Below, in pieces: positions 43,501 through 52,833 of a stretch of 64,000 bases of DNA. The DNA is from DATEDA01 sp963789885. Its GTDB lineage: Bacteria; Pseudomonadota; Gammaproteobacteria; Burkholderiales; SG8-39. The notes beneath the pieces are model-generated. The model saw nothing but the letters and a program-made list of their open reading frames with translations. It had not been told where the DNA came from and made no database searches. Each line of letters begins with the position of its first letter. Position 1 is the stretch's first letter. The stretch lies in assembly GCA_963789885.1 (NCBI GenBank), contig CAWBNB010000018.1, positions 62,001 to 126,000 of the forward strand, read 5' to 3'. Both the position numbers and the translations under genes were made by a program.

Positions 43501-45943
43501 GCCGTTCGACCTGTTCCGGCAGCGTGGCGTTCCGCTTACCCGCATCGACCTGAGCGGATACGGCGCCAGCACGTTCAGCAACTGGCTGAACCCAACCGCC
43601 GCGTTCGCCCAGACCAGCCAGGCCAGGTTCGATGTGTTCGTCGGACGATGCGCGCACGAAGTCATCCAGGTGAAGAGCATCGTCTATCCCTGGGGGATCA
43701 AGGTGGTCCGCACGATCACCGTGTTCAGGGTGGGGAGCGGCTACGTGTATCGCGTCGACTCCGGCTGGCGTGCCGAGAGCAATGGCGAATTCGACTTCCG
43801 GTTTTGGGTGAACAAGGTCCCCACCACGAAGATCGAGATGCCGTCCCCCTTCCCCATCCATCCGGGAATCATCAAGGGACTCTTCAACGTCCAGAACATC
43901 ATCGAGACCGACGAGATCGCCCCTGTGACGGGCCAGATGGTGGCAGCCGAGATCGTCAACGAAGACGGACTCTTCGTTCCGAACCCCGCCGCCGACGACT
44001 CGCTCGGGTTTGAGCTCCAGCCTGTCTACTTTGACGCCGACGTCGAGATCGAGAACGTGGTGTCGGGGTTCACTACGAAGAAGATCGGTGGGATTGACAA
44101 GAAGGTGGTCCCGTCGAAAAAAATCATCGGCTACGTGCAGGCCGCGCCGAGAGGGATTCCGATCAGCAAGGAGACGTTCAGAAATCTGATCGTGCTTCAA
44201 GCTGGTTCGATCGGCGGCCCGATCGACTGCGAAATCGACCTCGCCGGCGCAGGCCAGAAGATGCGCGTGAATCGCTTCGACGCCAACAACTCGTTCGGCG
44301 CCAATGGCTCCGACATCGTCTTTGCCATCGCCGGCCGCGGCAACGTCCTGCTGCCCAAGGACGGCTCGTGGACGATGGTCAAGCACGAGAGAGTCAGCGG
44401 GGAGGTGAGCCCCGTGCCGGCGAATCTGAGCGTTCCGGTCATCCGCCAGGGCAGGCTGATCAAGGACGGTGCTGGTCAGAAGCTCGACACGCCCATCACG
44501 AGCGCACTCCTGCGCGTCGCAGATCCCGCCGACCTCCTTCGGGCCCCCGTCGACGACACGATCAACTACGGCTTTCTCCAGAGCACCGACACACAGAAGG
44601 CGCTGTTCCTGACGCCGGCATTCGAGATCGGCAAGAAACAGCTGTTCAGCAAGACACCGCCGTTGTTCGTCGACGCGTTCAGGATCGTCAACTCCAAATC
44701 AATCTTCCCGAATATCGGCAACACTGAGAACAACCTCGGCGATGCGATCTCGCTCATCACCAACGGCACCGAATTCTCGAAGGGACTTCTGAAAGACGCC
44801 GGCAAGGACGTCTGGTCGCTGATGGACGTCACGGCGTCTGCCGGCAATGCCGCCGAACAAGGCTACCGACTGCTGAAGCAGGTAGCCACGTTCGACCTGC
44901 CGAACAAGGAGTTCGAACTGATCGATGTCGGCGATGGCAACTTCCGCATCTACATCGAGTACGAGCAAAAAGACAACGACGGCAATCAGCAAGCAAAAGG
45001 AAATCTCGACTTCAACATCGATTCCATGGCCGGCAACATCGCGGACACGTGGAAGAGCCGCATGGGCAACATCGGCCTCGTCGTCGATCTCGCCGGCATC
45101 GATCGACTGATGACCATCCGCGGCAATTGGGACTCGAAGAAAGGCTCCGCGGCCGCCTACCCGCAGCCCGACCTCCAGTTCGCCGACGAACTTCAGCCCA
45201 TCATCGACATCCTGGAGATCCTGCAGCAACTCCAGGGAGGGGACTACGCCGGCGCCGTCGCCAATGGACTCAAGCTGGCGATGAGCAATAAGGCCGGCAC
45301 CTGGGAATACAAGTTCGAAGCATCGAAGGAAATCCCGGTGCTGCGGTTCCCCGTCCCCGACTTCGTCTACAACGATCCGAATTGCCCCTTCAAGCTCGAG
45401 GCAGGGCTGAAGATCGGCGCCTACTTCAATGCGGCGCTGATGGTCACGAGCAACGCGAACGAGCTGCTGCCGACCGCTGGCGGCACGCTTGGTTTCTACG
45501 GCCGGCTATCGGTGATGTGCGTGTCGCTGTCGGCGGCGACGATTTATGCGATCGGCCAGGTCAACCTGGATATAGGAGCCGACACCAAGCTCGGTCCCAA
45601 CCTGCGGATGAAGTTCGGCTTCGGCGCGCAGATCGTCATCGGCTTGCCGGTCGCCGGAAATGTCAGCGTCTTGTTCGTCGTCGGTGTCGAGATATTCGCC
45701 GCGAGCGGGATCGTCGAAGTCACGGCATTCATGCTGTTCGAGGGGCATGCGGAGATCCTCGCCGGACTGGTGTCGATCACGATCCGGATCGAAGCGAAAG
45801 GCACGGTCTCGAAGAAGGCGATCGGCGGCGATTCGCGCACCGATCTCGTCTGCCAGGTGACGTTCGGACTCGATATCAGCATCTTCCTGGTCATCAACAT
45901 CAGCTTCGAGACGTCCTGGAGCGAGCAGCGCCAGATCGCGTAA
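40580..45943 (+). CDS. Giant protein of unknown function (1,787 residues)
   Basis: One uninterrupted frame with good codon bias. No signal peptide. The N-terminus is helical and charged (MKKRHVQETLRRLAGHLVVE); most of the rest is beta-rich, Asn/Asp/Gly-containing sequence with turns such as NKDGRQFWFDFYR and GKGSIWINARFLTTG. The last ~190 residues are alternating hydrophobic strands (GFGAQIVIGLPVAGNVSVLF, LDISIFLVINISFETSW), like a beta-solenoid or barrel surface. A linker near residue 650 is rich in Ala, Gly and Gln. No family recognised. A second large gene begins 24 bases downstream, so the pair forms an operon and perhaps a complex. Confidence 0.85.
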   Translation: MKKRHVQETLRRLAGHLVVETDEQRRNVDVLYKALGEAAVPDDERRAIQSDFSIGKADFFFDDTIPKRRLEELNALARKIEIREEEPRSLVFVREVPIRDSLLHASVPGWAAGARVDQSVGPFINKDGRQFWFDFYRVAKLTALYVQGISEPALLYKEAARRRQAGEPAERQSAGTEYRLGKGSIWINARFLTTGAPAGSYVGLTIAGGRIVVSVTPSTVNGQLTVPANATVSVQLELAQAPVTNADPASPYGADARDLQLDLPRSFAFHFSANGHAIDTVGDARWELYGQELQFTRRANDAASYDPLLQRVLVPFASSDEALRIRRARSEFHVLGGTADIARSAWALPVAAIDITQPPEAQGTGAMLVQTNQGLFDAWPTLQGGPLNLAHPAFLVSPGSILLADLTNGNPHARQSLQLWRDESNAFGSSVELTFPSPALFVYASDASGVELFMTFANADFRVDRPVKVNGEPPSVRSLYSLLVVAASSAGRLIYLFDDNLLQDAGKTGKDTVPQPIALALTNALFKVTPPNGALLFGSLSDDYAKVESGFLFFTFGLFAYLPTLPDPYAANLGVLRRQVRGREFVGNAPSVIARSALTAWLVCRVRWQAPAADADTDGVEVSFHFAPLSNQFGGISIEEQESQADNAPSVAPAAAGGASSQAGVSQEATAIPISRLTTQISNAIAVHNVNVGATSAASFQAPPETRAAVATGSDRLPLPNYEEIWDGATSRLRQNIFALLDVSTNADLFGVSFNWLYGRDQLVLTHVPAASGASQFPVQVQGMDVVSQGRNAKVFTVPMISWEPLLNLSQPHVLGDPPLWVNYYPNDGGPTQILNSGDDTVTLAPLPLTGYLVDRFDQDDKDFVACALMTLPFGLKALALLQDPYRDSTPNSEKPIRKGAELLLNAEAFENDVKGGLQLQLNAGEAFISGETDMFVGSTVQLNNVLDAFGNGHGDSTLGRTVTKIFNNEFLLEPFDLFRQRGVPLTRIDLSGYGASTFSNWLNPTAAFAQTSQARFDVFVGRCAHEVIQVKSIVYPWGIKVVRTITVFRVGSGYVYRVDSGWRAESNGEFDFRFWVNKVPTTKIEMPSPFPIHPGIIKGLFNVQNIIETDEIAPVTGQMVAAEIVNEDGLFVPNPAADDSLGFELQPVYFDADVEIENVVSGFTTKKIGGIDKKVVPSKKIIGYVQAAPRGIPISKETFRNLIVLQAGSIGGPIDCEIDLAGAGQKMRVNRFDANNSFGANGSDIVFAIAGRGNVLLPKDGSWTMVKHERVSGEVSPVPANLSVPVIRQGRLIKDGAGQKLDTPITSALLRVADPADLLRAPVDDTINYGFLQSTDTQKALFLTPAFEIGKKQLFSKTPPLFVDAFRIVNSKSIFPNIGNTENNLGDAISLITNGTEFSKGLLKDAGKDVWSLMDVTASAGNAAEQGYRLLKQVATFDLPNKEFELIDVGDGNFRIYIEYEQKDNDGNQQAKGNLDFNIDSMAGNIADTWKSRMGNIGLVVDLAGIDRLMTIRGNWDSKKGSAAAYPQPDLQFADELQPIIDILEILQQLQGGDYAGAVANGLKLAMSNKAGTWEYKFEASKEIPVLRFPVPDFVYNDPNCPFKLEAGLKIGAYFNAALMVTSNANELLPTAGGTLGFYGRLSVMCVSLSAATIYAIGQVNLDIGADTKLGPNLRMKFGFGAQIVIGLPVAGNVSVLFVVGVEIFAASGIVEVTAFMLFEGHAEILAGLVSITIRIEAKGTVSKKAIGGDSRTDLVCQVTFGLDISIFLVINISFETSWSEQRQIA

Positions 45944-45967
45944 CCACCAATACAGCGGGATGCTCCG

Positions 45968-48900
45968 ATGAATCCGAATCAGCGATTTTCCATACTGACG
46001 TTTCCCCAGTTCTACGACGGCGCCGAGCTCGGGCTCAACATCGTCGTCCTGCCGAGGGATCAGAACCCGCTCGCCAATGCCATCGAGGACGAGGCGACGA
46101 TCCCCGATGCGCCGCCCTTCGCCGATGCGCAGCTGTCGTTTACCGCGAGCATCTTCGACAGCCTGAGCGGCTTTCCGCACAACCACGCGCCGATCCAGGG
46201 ACTGGCGCTGCCGACAGTCGCGCCCGCCAATTCACGCGCGATCTTCGAGGCGCTTGCAGCGCAGCTGAGTATCGTCAACCTCGGTACGACCAACCGCAAC
46301 CTCGACCTGGCTGCGATCCCGGCAATCCACAAGCCATCGGCCGCGCAACCCAGGGAGCTGACGGTCAAGAAGTACCTGCCCGAGAGTTATCGCCAGGCGT
46401 TTCATTTCACCGGTCCGCGCCACGCCAATCTCGTCACCGATGACAGCTACCACTGCGCCATCAAGGGCGGCAAGCCGGTGCCTGGCTTTGAGCGGAGCGG
46501 AGAGTTCGTCAGTTGGGGGAAGGTGTTCGCGCATTTGACGCGTCAGCCGTTTCTGGCGGAACAGGCCGGCCTTATCTACCGCACGAGTGTGACCATCCAG
46601 GCGACGCATTTCCCGAATGGCGGCTGGTTGTACGTCGATCTGGCTCCTGGCAGCGACTACCGGCAGCAGCTCGATGCCGACCACACGTTTATTCGGCGAT
46701 ACGCGGCGCGGATTCCGCGATTGGTCGCCGCCGAGCCGCGCCACGTCTTCGCATCGATTCTCTTTCCGGTGCTCTTCAAGCTGGCCCCGGGAGATGCCGA
46801 TCCACCTCCTCCCGGCACCAATTACGACCAGTTGTTCATCGCGGCGGCCGAATATGACGACGGGTTTGCCAAGATCGTCCACTGCCGGCAGCCCACCAAC
46901 CGCGACCTTCTCGAGGAGAAGAGCGACGGTTCGTATCCCGTCAAGGACATCGGCGTGAACCTTGGGTGGGACGATGAAGAGATCACCGATCGCTATATCC
47001 GTCAACTGGAGATCGACCCTGCGGGTGGAATGGATGGGCGAGTGGATGCCCCACTGGGCGTGTACGGCTACGTGATCGACGTGCGCGAGAGCGCTGAACC
47101 TGAGAATCCCTGGGAATCATTGAACCTCGTGCAGAGCCGGCAGGCCCTGACACTCGCGGCGCCCGCTGGTGCGATCGCGTTGGGTGGATTCAGTGGCGAG
47201 TTGCCGTACCAGGTTTATCCAATGCAGGTAGACGGGCGAAAGAACCTGAACTACTGGCTGCCGATGTATTTCGCCAACTGGGCCGGCCACAGCATGGTGC
47301 TGCCCGATCCTGACGCCGCGGCAATCTACCAGACGACGAACGTCGACGTCACTGCCGACCCGGTCGATCCGGCGAACGACACCGGCACCGGTGTGTCCGG
47401 CCCGGCCCAAAACCAGCTGAACGCCGTCTACCTAGCGGGCGCGATCAATACGCAGCTTCGCTATGGGCACAACTACGAGTTCCGCGTTCGGATGCAGGAT
47501 CTCAGTGGAGGCGCGCCGGATCGGAATAGGGCGCCGATCAACGAGACCGCGTCGGACACGACGAGCTGTCGGTTCAGGAGGTTCATCTCACCGAACCAGC
47601 CGCGCATTCTGGAGATGAACGCGTCGGGAAACGACGACAGCATCCTGGTGAACAGCGATAGCCCTACGGCAATCTCCGAGTTGAACGTGCAACGTCCCAA
47701 GCTTGGTTATCCGGCCGTAGTCTTCACCGGTAAGTACAACGACCCCGTCCAACGGTTGATCGATCAGGCCACCCGCGGCCTTCAAGTCGATCCACTCGAT
47801 CCCAACCTGCATGCGGAGCACAGGGTCGGCCTCGGCATCGCCGATCCCGACGTCAATCGCCTCGAAATCACCGTCGAGATTGCCACGCTGAAACTGGACA
47901 AGCGTGACAGCGTCTCCGGCCGCGACGACTACGTGCATCTGTATACGACCCAACGGAGTTTTCCGGCCGTCGCCGACGACGAGGACTATGAAGCGGTGCT
48001 GAACGTCCCGATCGAATACCGTGACGTCAAGGTGCTGCACACGGGCGACGAGGTGGATCTCGTCAACGATTTCAATCTGAACGACGACATCGACAACCTG
48101 GCCGAACTGGTGTTGCCGACGGCGCGTCTCGTGCGGCTCACCCTTCGCGCCGTGTGTGAAGACAAGCCGGACAACGAGCAGTACTACGGCGTCATCGACG
48201 GACAGAGCAAGCTGCTCGATAACCGTTTTGGAGAAACCTTTCAGGTCATTGCCTACAGCCCGTCATCTGACGAAACGGGTCTCCTCGTGCAGGCACAAGG
48301 CGTCCCTCGCATTCAGGGCATCTTCATGCAGCCCGACCTCGTCAACGCTGTCGACGGAAAGTTGACGACGCTTCTCATGGGCAAGGAGACGCTGGAGCAG
48401 CGCAGCAACATTCAGCAATTGGCCGATCGCCTCGACATCGTGAGCCACGGCCTCACGTTGAGTGCGGCAAAAGGGCAGCGCGTCGTCTTCGGCTGTTCCA
48501 GCCGAATCAGGCATACGCTGGCGCCTGACGGCTCGTCGCTCACTTTTGCCTCGAAGGGCGACCTGATTCATCACTGGCTGTGTTGCATCAGCTACGATAT
48601 CGACCGCGACTGGATGTGGGACGCGCTTCAGAACCGGAGCTTTGTCATCCGCCGAACGAAACGGTTCACCCGCAATCAGCAGCCGGAGGAATCCAACGTA
48701 GTGGTTGGAGACATCGAGCTCGTAGGTACCGCGTCGTTCGAAGCGCTGGACGATCCGCATCGCAACTCCACGAGGATCGTGTTCGTCGACGTCATCGAGC
48801 CAAAGAAGCCGGCACCCGCGAACGCTCCTGAGCCGGACTTTCCCGACACGATCGAGGTGAGTTACTCGATCGAAGCCATGTTCAAGGACGCGCACGCCGA

Positions 48901-50182
48901 GGATCGCGATGATCCAGAGACGTTGGCGCTCCGTCTTCCGATCACGACACCGCCAACGCAAGTTCCACGGATCGTTTCCGCGGGTCTCGCGCTGTCACCC
49001 TACGTTCGCAACGACACTTACTCAACAACGGAGCCGCGCAAACGGCAGCTGTGGATCGAGTTTGCCGAGCCGGTCAAGGATCCGCAGGATGCGTTCTTCG
49101 CGCGCGTGCTGGCCATCGCGCCGGATCAATTGCTCAGTCGCAACCATCCCGACTTGCTGGCCGCCCCGGAAGAATCGGTCCTGCCCATCGATCCTGAACA
49201 CATCCGCGTCGTCACCGAGGGGGCCACGAACGACCTGGCGGGCCTGCCGGCCATGCAAGTGATGGAGAAGAGCACGTCCAGCGATCGTCATTACCTGCTG
49301 CTGCTGCCGCCGGGGCTGCATGCCGAGGCTGACGAGATGTTCGGGTTCTTCACCTACGAGTTCCGGCTCGGGCACTTCCGCGATGCCGATACCGGTGAGA
49401 TGGTGTGGACCACGGCCCAGGGACGATTCGGCAGGCGTTTGCGCGCGACGGGGATCCAACATCCGGCGCCCACGCTGACGTGCATGGCCAACAGGGACGC
49501 GAACAAGCTGTGGGTGACGGCGCCGTATGCGGTGGCCGTTCATGCGGGGAAGAACGTCACGGCCAACCCGCCGCGCACGCAGCTTTGGGCGCTGCTCTAT
49601 GCGCAGGTGAAGCAGGCCGACAACAAAGATTTCCGCAACATCCTCCTCGACGACCGGCAGCTTGACTGGCGCGTGCAGGTGGAGAAAAAGAAGTCGGTCG
49701 ACCTGCTCGAGAAATACACCGACAACCAGCTGCAGGTGCTCAGCTCGATCGCCTACAAGAACTTCAAGTACGAAATCAACGCCACCAGCGTCACGAACGT
49801 GCTCCAACTTGTCGACTTCTCGACCAAGAACAAGGACGGCAAGAAGTACGGCACCGTGGTCTGGACGCACAACGAAGTCGAACTGCTGCTCGCCAATCTG
49901 GGGCTTCCACTGGGCTCACCGCTCAGCGTGCTGGTCGTCGAGACCTTGCCGCAGATCACCAATATCTTCGAGCATGTGTCCCGTCTCGACAATCCACTCG
50001 TTGCCAGCGCGTCGGAGAACCTCGTTGCCGCGGGCGGCCAGGCAGGCTTGGCGCAAGGCGCGACACGCGCCATGGCGATGCAGGCCGCAGATATCAGGAC
50101 CCCCAGCCCGGTGAGCGATGAACTGGGCCACCATCGCCTGCTGCGCACGTCGCCTTTGGTGGAGGTGCCGCCGGTCTGCTGA
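45968..50182 (+). CDS. Large protein of unknown function (1,404 residues)
   Basis: Begins MNPNQRFSILTFPQFYDGAE with no signal peptide. Beta-sandwich-like segments recur (GHNYEFRVRMQDLSGGAPDR, RQLWIEFAEPVKDPQDAFFA, EMFGFFTYEFRLGHFRDADT), suggestive of Ig/FnIII-type modules, with a conserved-looking centre NYWLPMYFANWAGHSMVLPD. Charged Asp/Asn-rich stretches (DEVDLVNDFNLNDDIDN) could bind cations. No catalytic motif or known family is evident. The tight spacing behind the 1,787-residue gene and shared composition argue for joint function. Downstream is recombinase debris. Confidence 0.85.
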   Translation: MNPNQRFSILTFPQFYDGAELGLNIVVLPRDQNPLANAIEDEATIPDAPPFADAQLSFTASIFDSLSGFPHNHAPIQGLALPTVAPANSRAIFEALAAQLSIVNLGTTNRNLDLAAIPAIHKPSAAQPRELTVKKYLPESYRQAFHFTGPRHANLVTDDSYHCAIKGGKPVPGFERSGEFVSWGKVFAHLTRQPFLAEQAGLIYRTSVTIQATHFPNGGWLYVDLAPGSDYRQQLDADHTFIRRYAARIPRLVAAEPRHVFASILFPVLFKLAPGDADPPPPGTNYDQLFIAAAEYDDGFAKIVHCRQPTNRDLLEEKSDGSYPVKDIGVNLGWDDEEITDRYIRQLEIDPAGGMDGRVDAPLGVYGYVIDVRESAEPENPWESLNLVQSRQALTLAAPAGAIALGGFSGELPYQVYPMQVDGRKNLNYWLPMYFANWAGHSMVLPDPDAAAIYQTTNVDVTADPVDPANDTGTGVSGPAQNQLNAVYLAGAINTQLRYGHNYEFRVRMQDLSGGAPDRNRAPINETASDTTSCRFRRFISPNQPRILEMNASGNDDSILVNSDSPTAISELNVQRPKLGYPAVVFTGKYNDPVQRLIDQATRGLQVDPLDPNLHAEHRVGLGIADPDVNRLEITVEIATLKLDKRDSVSGRDDYVHLYTTQRSFPAVADDEDYEAVLNVPIEYRDVKVLHTGDEVDLVNDFNLNDDIDNLAELVLPTARLVRLTLRAVCEDKPDNEQYYGVIDGQSKLLDNRFGETFQVIAYSPSSDETGLLVQAQGVPRIQGIFMQPDLVNAVDGKLTTLLMGKETLEQRSNIQQLADRLDIVSHGLTLSAAKGQRVVFGCSSRIRHTLAPDGSSLTFASKGDLIHHWLCCISYDIDRDWMWDALQNRSFVIRRTKRFTRNQQPEESNVVVGDIELVGTASFEALDDPHRNSTRIVFVDVIEPKKPAPANAPEPDFPDTIEVSYSIEAMFKDAHAEDRDDPETLALRLPITTPPTQVPRIVSAGLALSPYVRNDTYSTTEPRKRQLWIEFAEPVKDPQDAFFARVLAIAPDQLLSRNHPDLLAAPEESVLPIDPEHIRVVTEGATNDLAGLPAMQVMEKSTSSDRHYLLLLPPGLHAEADEMFGFFTYEFRLGHFRDADTGEMVWTTAQGRFGRRLRATGIQHPAPTLTCMANRDANKLWVTAPYAVAVHAGKNVTANPPRTQLWALLYAQVKQADNKDFRNILLDDRQLDWRVQVEKKKSVDLLEKYTDNQLQVLSSIAYKNFKYEINATSVTNVLQLVDFSTKNKDGKKYGTVVWTHNEVELLLANLGLPLGSPLSVLVVETLPQITNIFEHVSRLDNPLVASASENLVAAGGQAGLAQGATRAMAMQAADIRTPSPVSDELGHHRLLRTSPLVEVPPVC

Positions 50183-50187
50183 GCGCG

Positions 50188-50295
50188 GCACACGTTTGCC
50201 GCACCCTGCTGTTGCAGGCCGGTGCGCCCATCACGGACGTCTCGCAGCAGCTCGGACACGCTGACGCGTCGATCGCACTGATAGACGCGACTGAT
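50188..50295 (+). pseudogene. Tyrosine-recombinase C-terminal remnant
   Basis: HTFAA then, one frame over, LLLQAGAPITDVSQQLGHAD and ASIAL. This is the end of a phage-type integrase catalytic domain (H-x-x-A...LGHAD), without its Tyr box. A short relic that begins just after the giant gene pair. Confidence 0.6.
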
Positions 50296-50473
50296 CACTC
50301 ATCGTCACTTGCGGAGACGGAGAGGATGGTTCAACACACTCGGCGGCGGACCCGTGTCGACCTGGATTCTGCTGTACCTGTTTTGTACCTGATACTCAGG
50401 GTTTGAGCGTTTCTAGCGATTTGCGCGATTGAAAACTCGCCTAGGTTGTTGATGTGACCGGGTTCGCCGGGAA

Positions 50474-50493
50474 CGAATCCCACCTCTCCGCCA
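50474..50493 (+). other. tRNA-Ser-like 3' end, possible attachment remnant
   Basis: CGAATCCCACCTCTCCGCCA equals the 3' T-arm, acceptor and CCA of many tRNA-Ser genes. Upstream sequence (GGGTTCGCCGGGAA) does not complete a T-arm or the rest of a tRNA. With the recombinase remnant 180 bases away it may be an old attachment site. Confidence 0.4.
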
Positions 50494-50794
50494 ACCTACG
50501 CTCACGCTTGACAAGGGGAGCGTGAGGTACGGTTGGCAAGCCGCGCGAAGGTCGTCCGCCGTAACGCGAAGCTGGACCTCACGCGACCTGCACCAACCAG
50601 TTGCGAAACTCATCCCACACGGCGAATCGGGACTCGGGATTCGGAAGCTGGTGGTATCGCCGAGTAGACATCGCTCAAGCGTGAAAGTTGAGGCCGTGTG
50701 GTCCAAAATTATAGTAAGAGGGATCTGCCACGCGGCAGTGTACGGGTAGAAAGTGGGCATGCCGACCGACCGGATTCGTCGGTCCACCCGGCTA
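50494..50794. other. No recognisable gene
   Basis: Open minus-strand frame without family signal or ribosome site. Probably inter-element debris. Confidence 0.35.
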
Positions 50795-50960
50795 CATCGT
50801 ACAGATCGCGATCAGTTGCCGGTGCCAGCGCAGCAGCGTGTCGGGCGAGACGATCGGATCCAGCTCGTAGAGCTCTTGCGGTCCACTGTCTTCGCATGCC
50901 GAGCAAGTAGCGGATGAGGCGCGGTGCCACGTTCCGAGCACATCCAGCGCGATCGTTCGC
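50795..50960 (-). pseudogene. Transposase fragment
   Basis: Minus strand, in broken frames: LYELDPIVSPDTLLRWHRQL then IAIC. This is the DTLLRWHRxL hallmark found in the N-terminal part of integrase-core transposases. No catalytic part remains. Confidence 0.5.
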
Positions 50961-51018
50961 CTTGGCTGGCCAGATGGGCGGCGTTGCGCTAAAGTGATTT
51001 GTTAACCGCCCAGTCACC

Positions 51019-51282
51019 GTGAACCGCCCGTCCGAGCAAATCGAGGGACCGTCGTCCGAAGATCGAAAGCAAGGTCAAACGGTCATCATCTTGAGCCGCC
51101 CGGCCGGGTTCTTCGTCAAGGCCGTCGGCCTGGTGGCGGCTGTCCTTCTCTTGGCCCTGGCGTTCGTCTTCTCGCTCATCGTCTTCGCGATCCTAGCGGC
51201 GATCGTGCTGGTGTTGCTCGTCTACGGGTGGTGGATGAGAAAGCGCGCCCTGCGGACTGCACACAGCAATCACAGGCACTGA
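51019..51282 (+). CDS. Small membrane protein (87 residues)
   Basis: Starts at a GTG (MNRPSEQIEGPSSEDRKQGQ) without a strong ribosome site. A charged cytoplasmic N-terminus is followed by one long or two short membrane segments (FFVKAVGLVAAVLLLALAFV and IVFAILAAIVLVLLVYGWW) and a basic tail MRKRALRTAHSN. No known family. Isolated between transposase remnants, perhaps chromosomal in origin. Confidence 0.55.
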   Translation: MNRPSEQIEGPSSEDRKQGQTVIILSRPAGFFVKAVGLVAAVLLLALAFVFSLIVFAILAAIVLVLLVYGWWMRKRALRTAHSNHRH

Positions 51283-51644
51283 AGGTGTCCGTCCCGAAAA
51301 CTCGTCGCGCGCTCGGGGACAGAGTGGCCATTCATCTCAGGTCACGCCGCGAGCCGTTCGTAATGGTTATGCAGTCCGCCGAGTTCGGGGAATTCGACTA
51401 CCCTGCCCCGGTCGGGCGGATGTACGGCCCGCGGACTCGGAGCATCCATCCCCAACGAAAGGTGAGTCCTCCACAGATGGTAGTAACCGAGGTTTGCGTT
51501 GCAAACGCGGGTTGAGAACTCAAGGTCGCCGACGAGGAATGAACAGTCTCAGTGCGCGCGCGCTGATCAGACCATGATCGCCGCGTACCACTCGCGACGA
51601 AGATCGAGTGGGATCTGTCGATCCTTGCACTGACAGATAAACTG
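51283..51644. other. No recognisable gene; IS6 end-like sequence near the right side
   Basis: At 51630-51646 CTGACAGATAAACTGCC is the exact reverse complement of 13954-13970 in the IS6 remnant. The rest has no coding signal. Confidence 0.45.
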
Positions 51645-51665
51645 CCTGTCGGTGGCGAATTCCTA

Positions 51666-52765
51666 GTGGACTGTAACGTTTAAATAGGAAGTATCATCAT
51701 GCCTGCGGAGGGCGTGATGAAACTGACCAAGAGCGAACGCATGGAACTGCAACGGCAAGCGGGTGCGAGGAACGGTCGAGCCGACTCGGCGCGACACGCT
51801 CGGCTGATCCTGCTGCTTGCCGACGGACTGACCTGGGCCGAGATCCGCGCCAAGCTCGACTGCAGCGACAGCTACATCGATCGCTGGAGCAAGCGCTTCG
51901 CCGCCGATCGACTTGCCGGGCTGTTCGCCCGCTACGCTGGGCGCGAGCGCTACAAGGTGACCGATCGGATCGAGGCGCGCGTGCTGGCGTGGACCACCAA
52001 ACACAAGCCTGCCGACGGATCGACGCACTGGTCGTCGCGGAAGCTCGCTGCCGAACTGGGCGACATCTCGCATATGACGGTAGCCGCATCTGGGCCAAGC
52101 ACGGGATCAAGCCGCATCGGCTGGAAGGCTATCTGGCCTCCAACGATCCGGACTTCGAGGCCAAGGCGGCCGAGGTGATCGGGCTGTACCTGAACCCGCC
52201 GCAGCATGCGGCGGTGTTCAGCGTGGACGAGAAGACGGCCATCCAGGCGCTGGACCGCAAGGACCCGGTGCTGCCGCTGTCGCCGGGGCGAGCCGAGCGC
52301 CACGGCTTCGAGTACTACCGGCACGGCACGCTGTCGCTGTACGCGGCGTTCAACACCAAGACCGGTGAGGTGCTGGGCAAGACCGCCGAGCGCCACACCT
52401 CGGCCGAGTTCGTCGCCTTCCTGACCGACATCGTGGCCAACCAGCCCAAGGGCAAGGAGATCCACGTCATCGCCGACAACCTCTCGGCGCACAAGACCAA
52501 GCGGGTCGACGAGTTCCTCGCCGAGCACCCCAACGTTCATATGCACTTCACCCCGACGTACTCGTCCTGGCTCAACCAGGTCGAGCTGTGGTTCGCCAAG
52601 ATCGAGCGCGACGTGATCGCTCGCGGCGTCTTCACCTCGGTGCCCGATCTGAAGCGAAAGCTCATGCGCTACATCCGCCAGTACAACAAGCAGCCCAAAC
52701 CCGTGAAGTGGAAGTACTTCGATCCATCGCGACGAATTACTCCCGATTCAATTGTTACGGTCCAC
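51666..52765 (+). mobile_element. IS630-family insertion sequence
   Basis: Termini GTGGACTGTAACG and, reversed, GTGGACCGTAACA form the inverted repeat. TA dinucleotides at 51664-51665 and 52766-52767 are the target duplication expected for IS630. Removing the element restores CCTAGTATGAGCG exactly as found at 30333-30345, which proves the insertion point. Confidence 0.85.
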
Positions 52766-52768
52766 TAG
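51717..52768 (+). pseudogene. IS630-family transposase, one frameshift
   Basis: GGAGGG precedes the ATG at 51717 (MKLTKSERMELQRQAGARNG). The HTH part (LADGLTWAEIRAKLDCSDSY) is followed by a one-base shift near 52083 and then RIWAKHGIKPHRLEGYL. The DDE residues lie in FSVDEKTAIQALDR, HVIADNLSAHKTKRV and SSWLNQVELWFAKIERDVI. The stop TAG uses the target-site TA. Apart from the shift the protein is complete (~350 residues). Either a consensus error or a translational frameshift is possible. Confidence 0.85.
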
Positions 52769-52833
52769 TATGAGCGAATCCGCCTCTGCAGTGCAGTCTT
52801 GCGCGGGAGGACGGAGATGTTAGCGTTCGCCCG

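Noticed and set aside
43256..44386. 376-codon minus-strand frame inside the giant gene
   Set aside because: Antisense shadow; the plus-strand frame is continuous across it and has the expected codon bias.
50413..50787. 124-codon minus-strand frame
   Set aside because: No ribosome site, no recognisable motif, and it overlaps the tRNA-Ser-like fragment.
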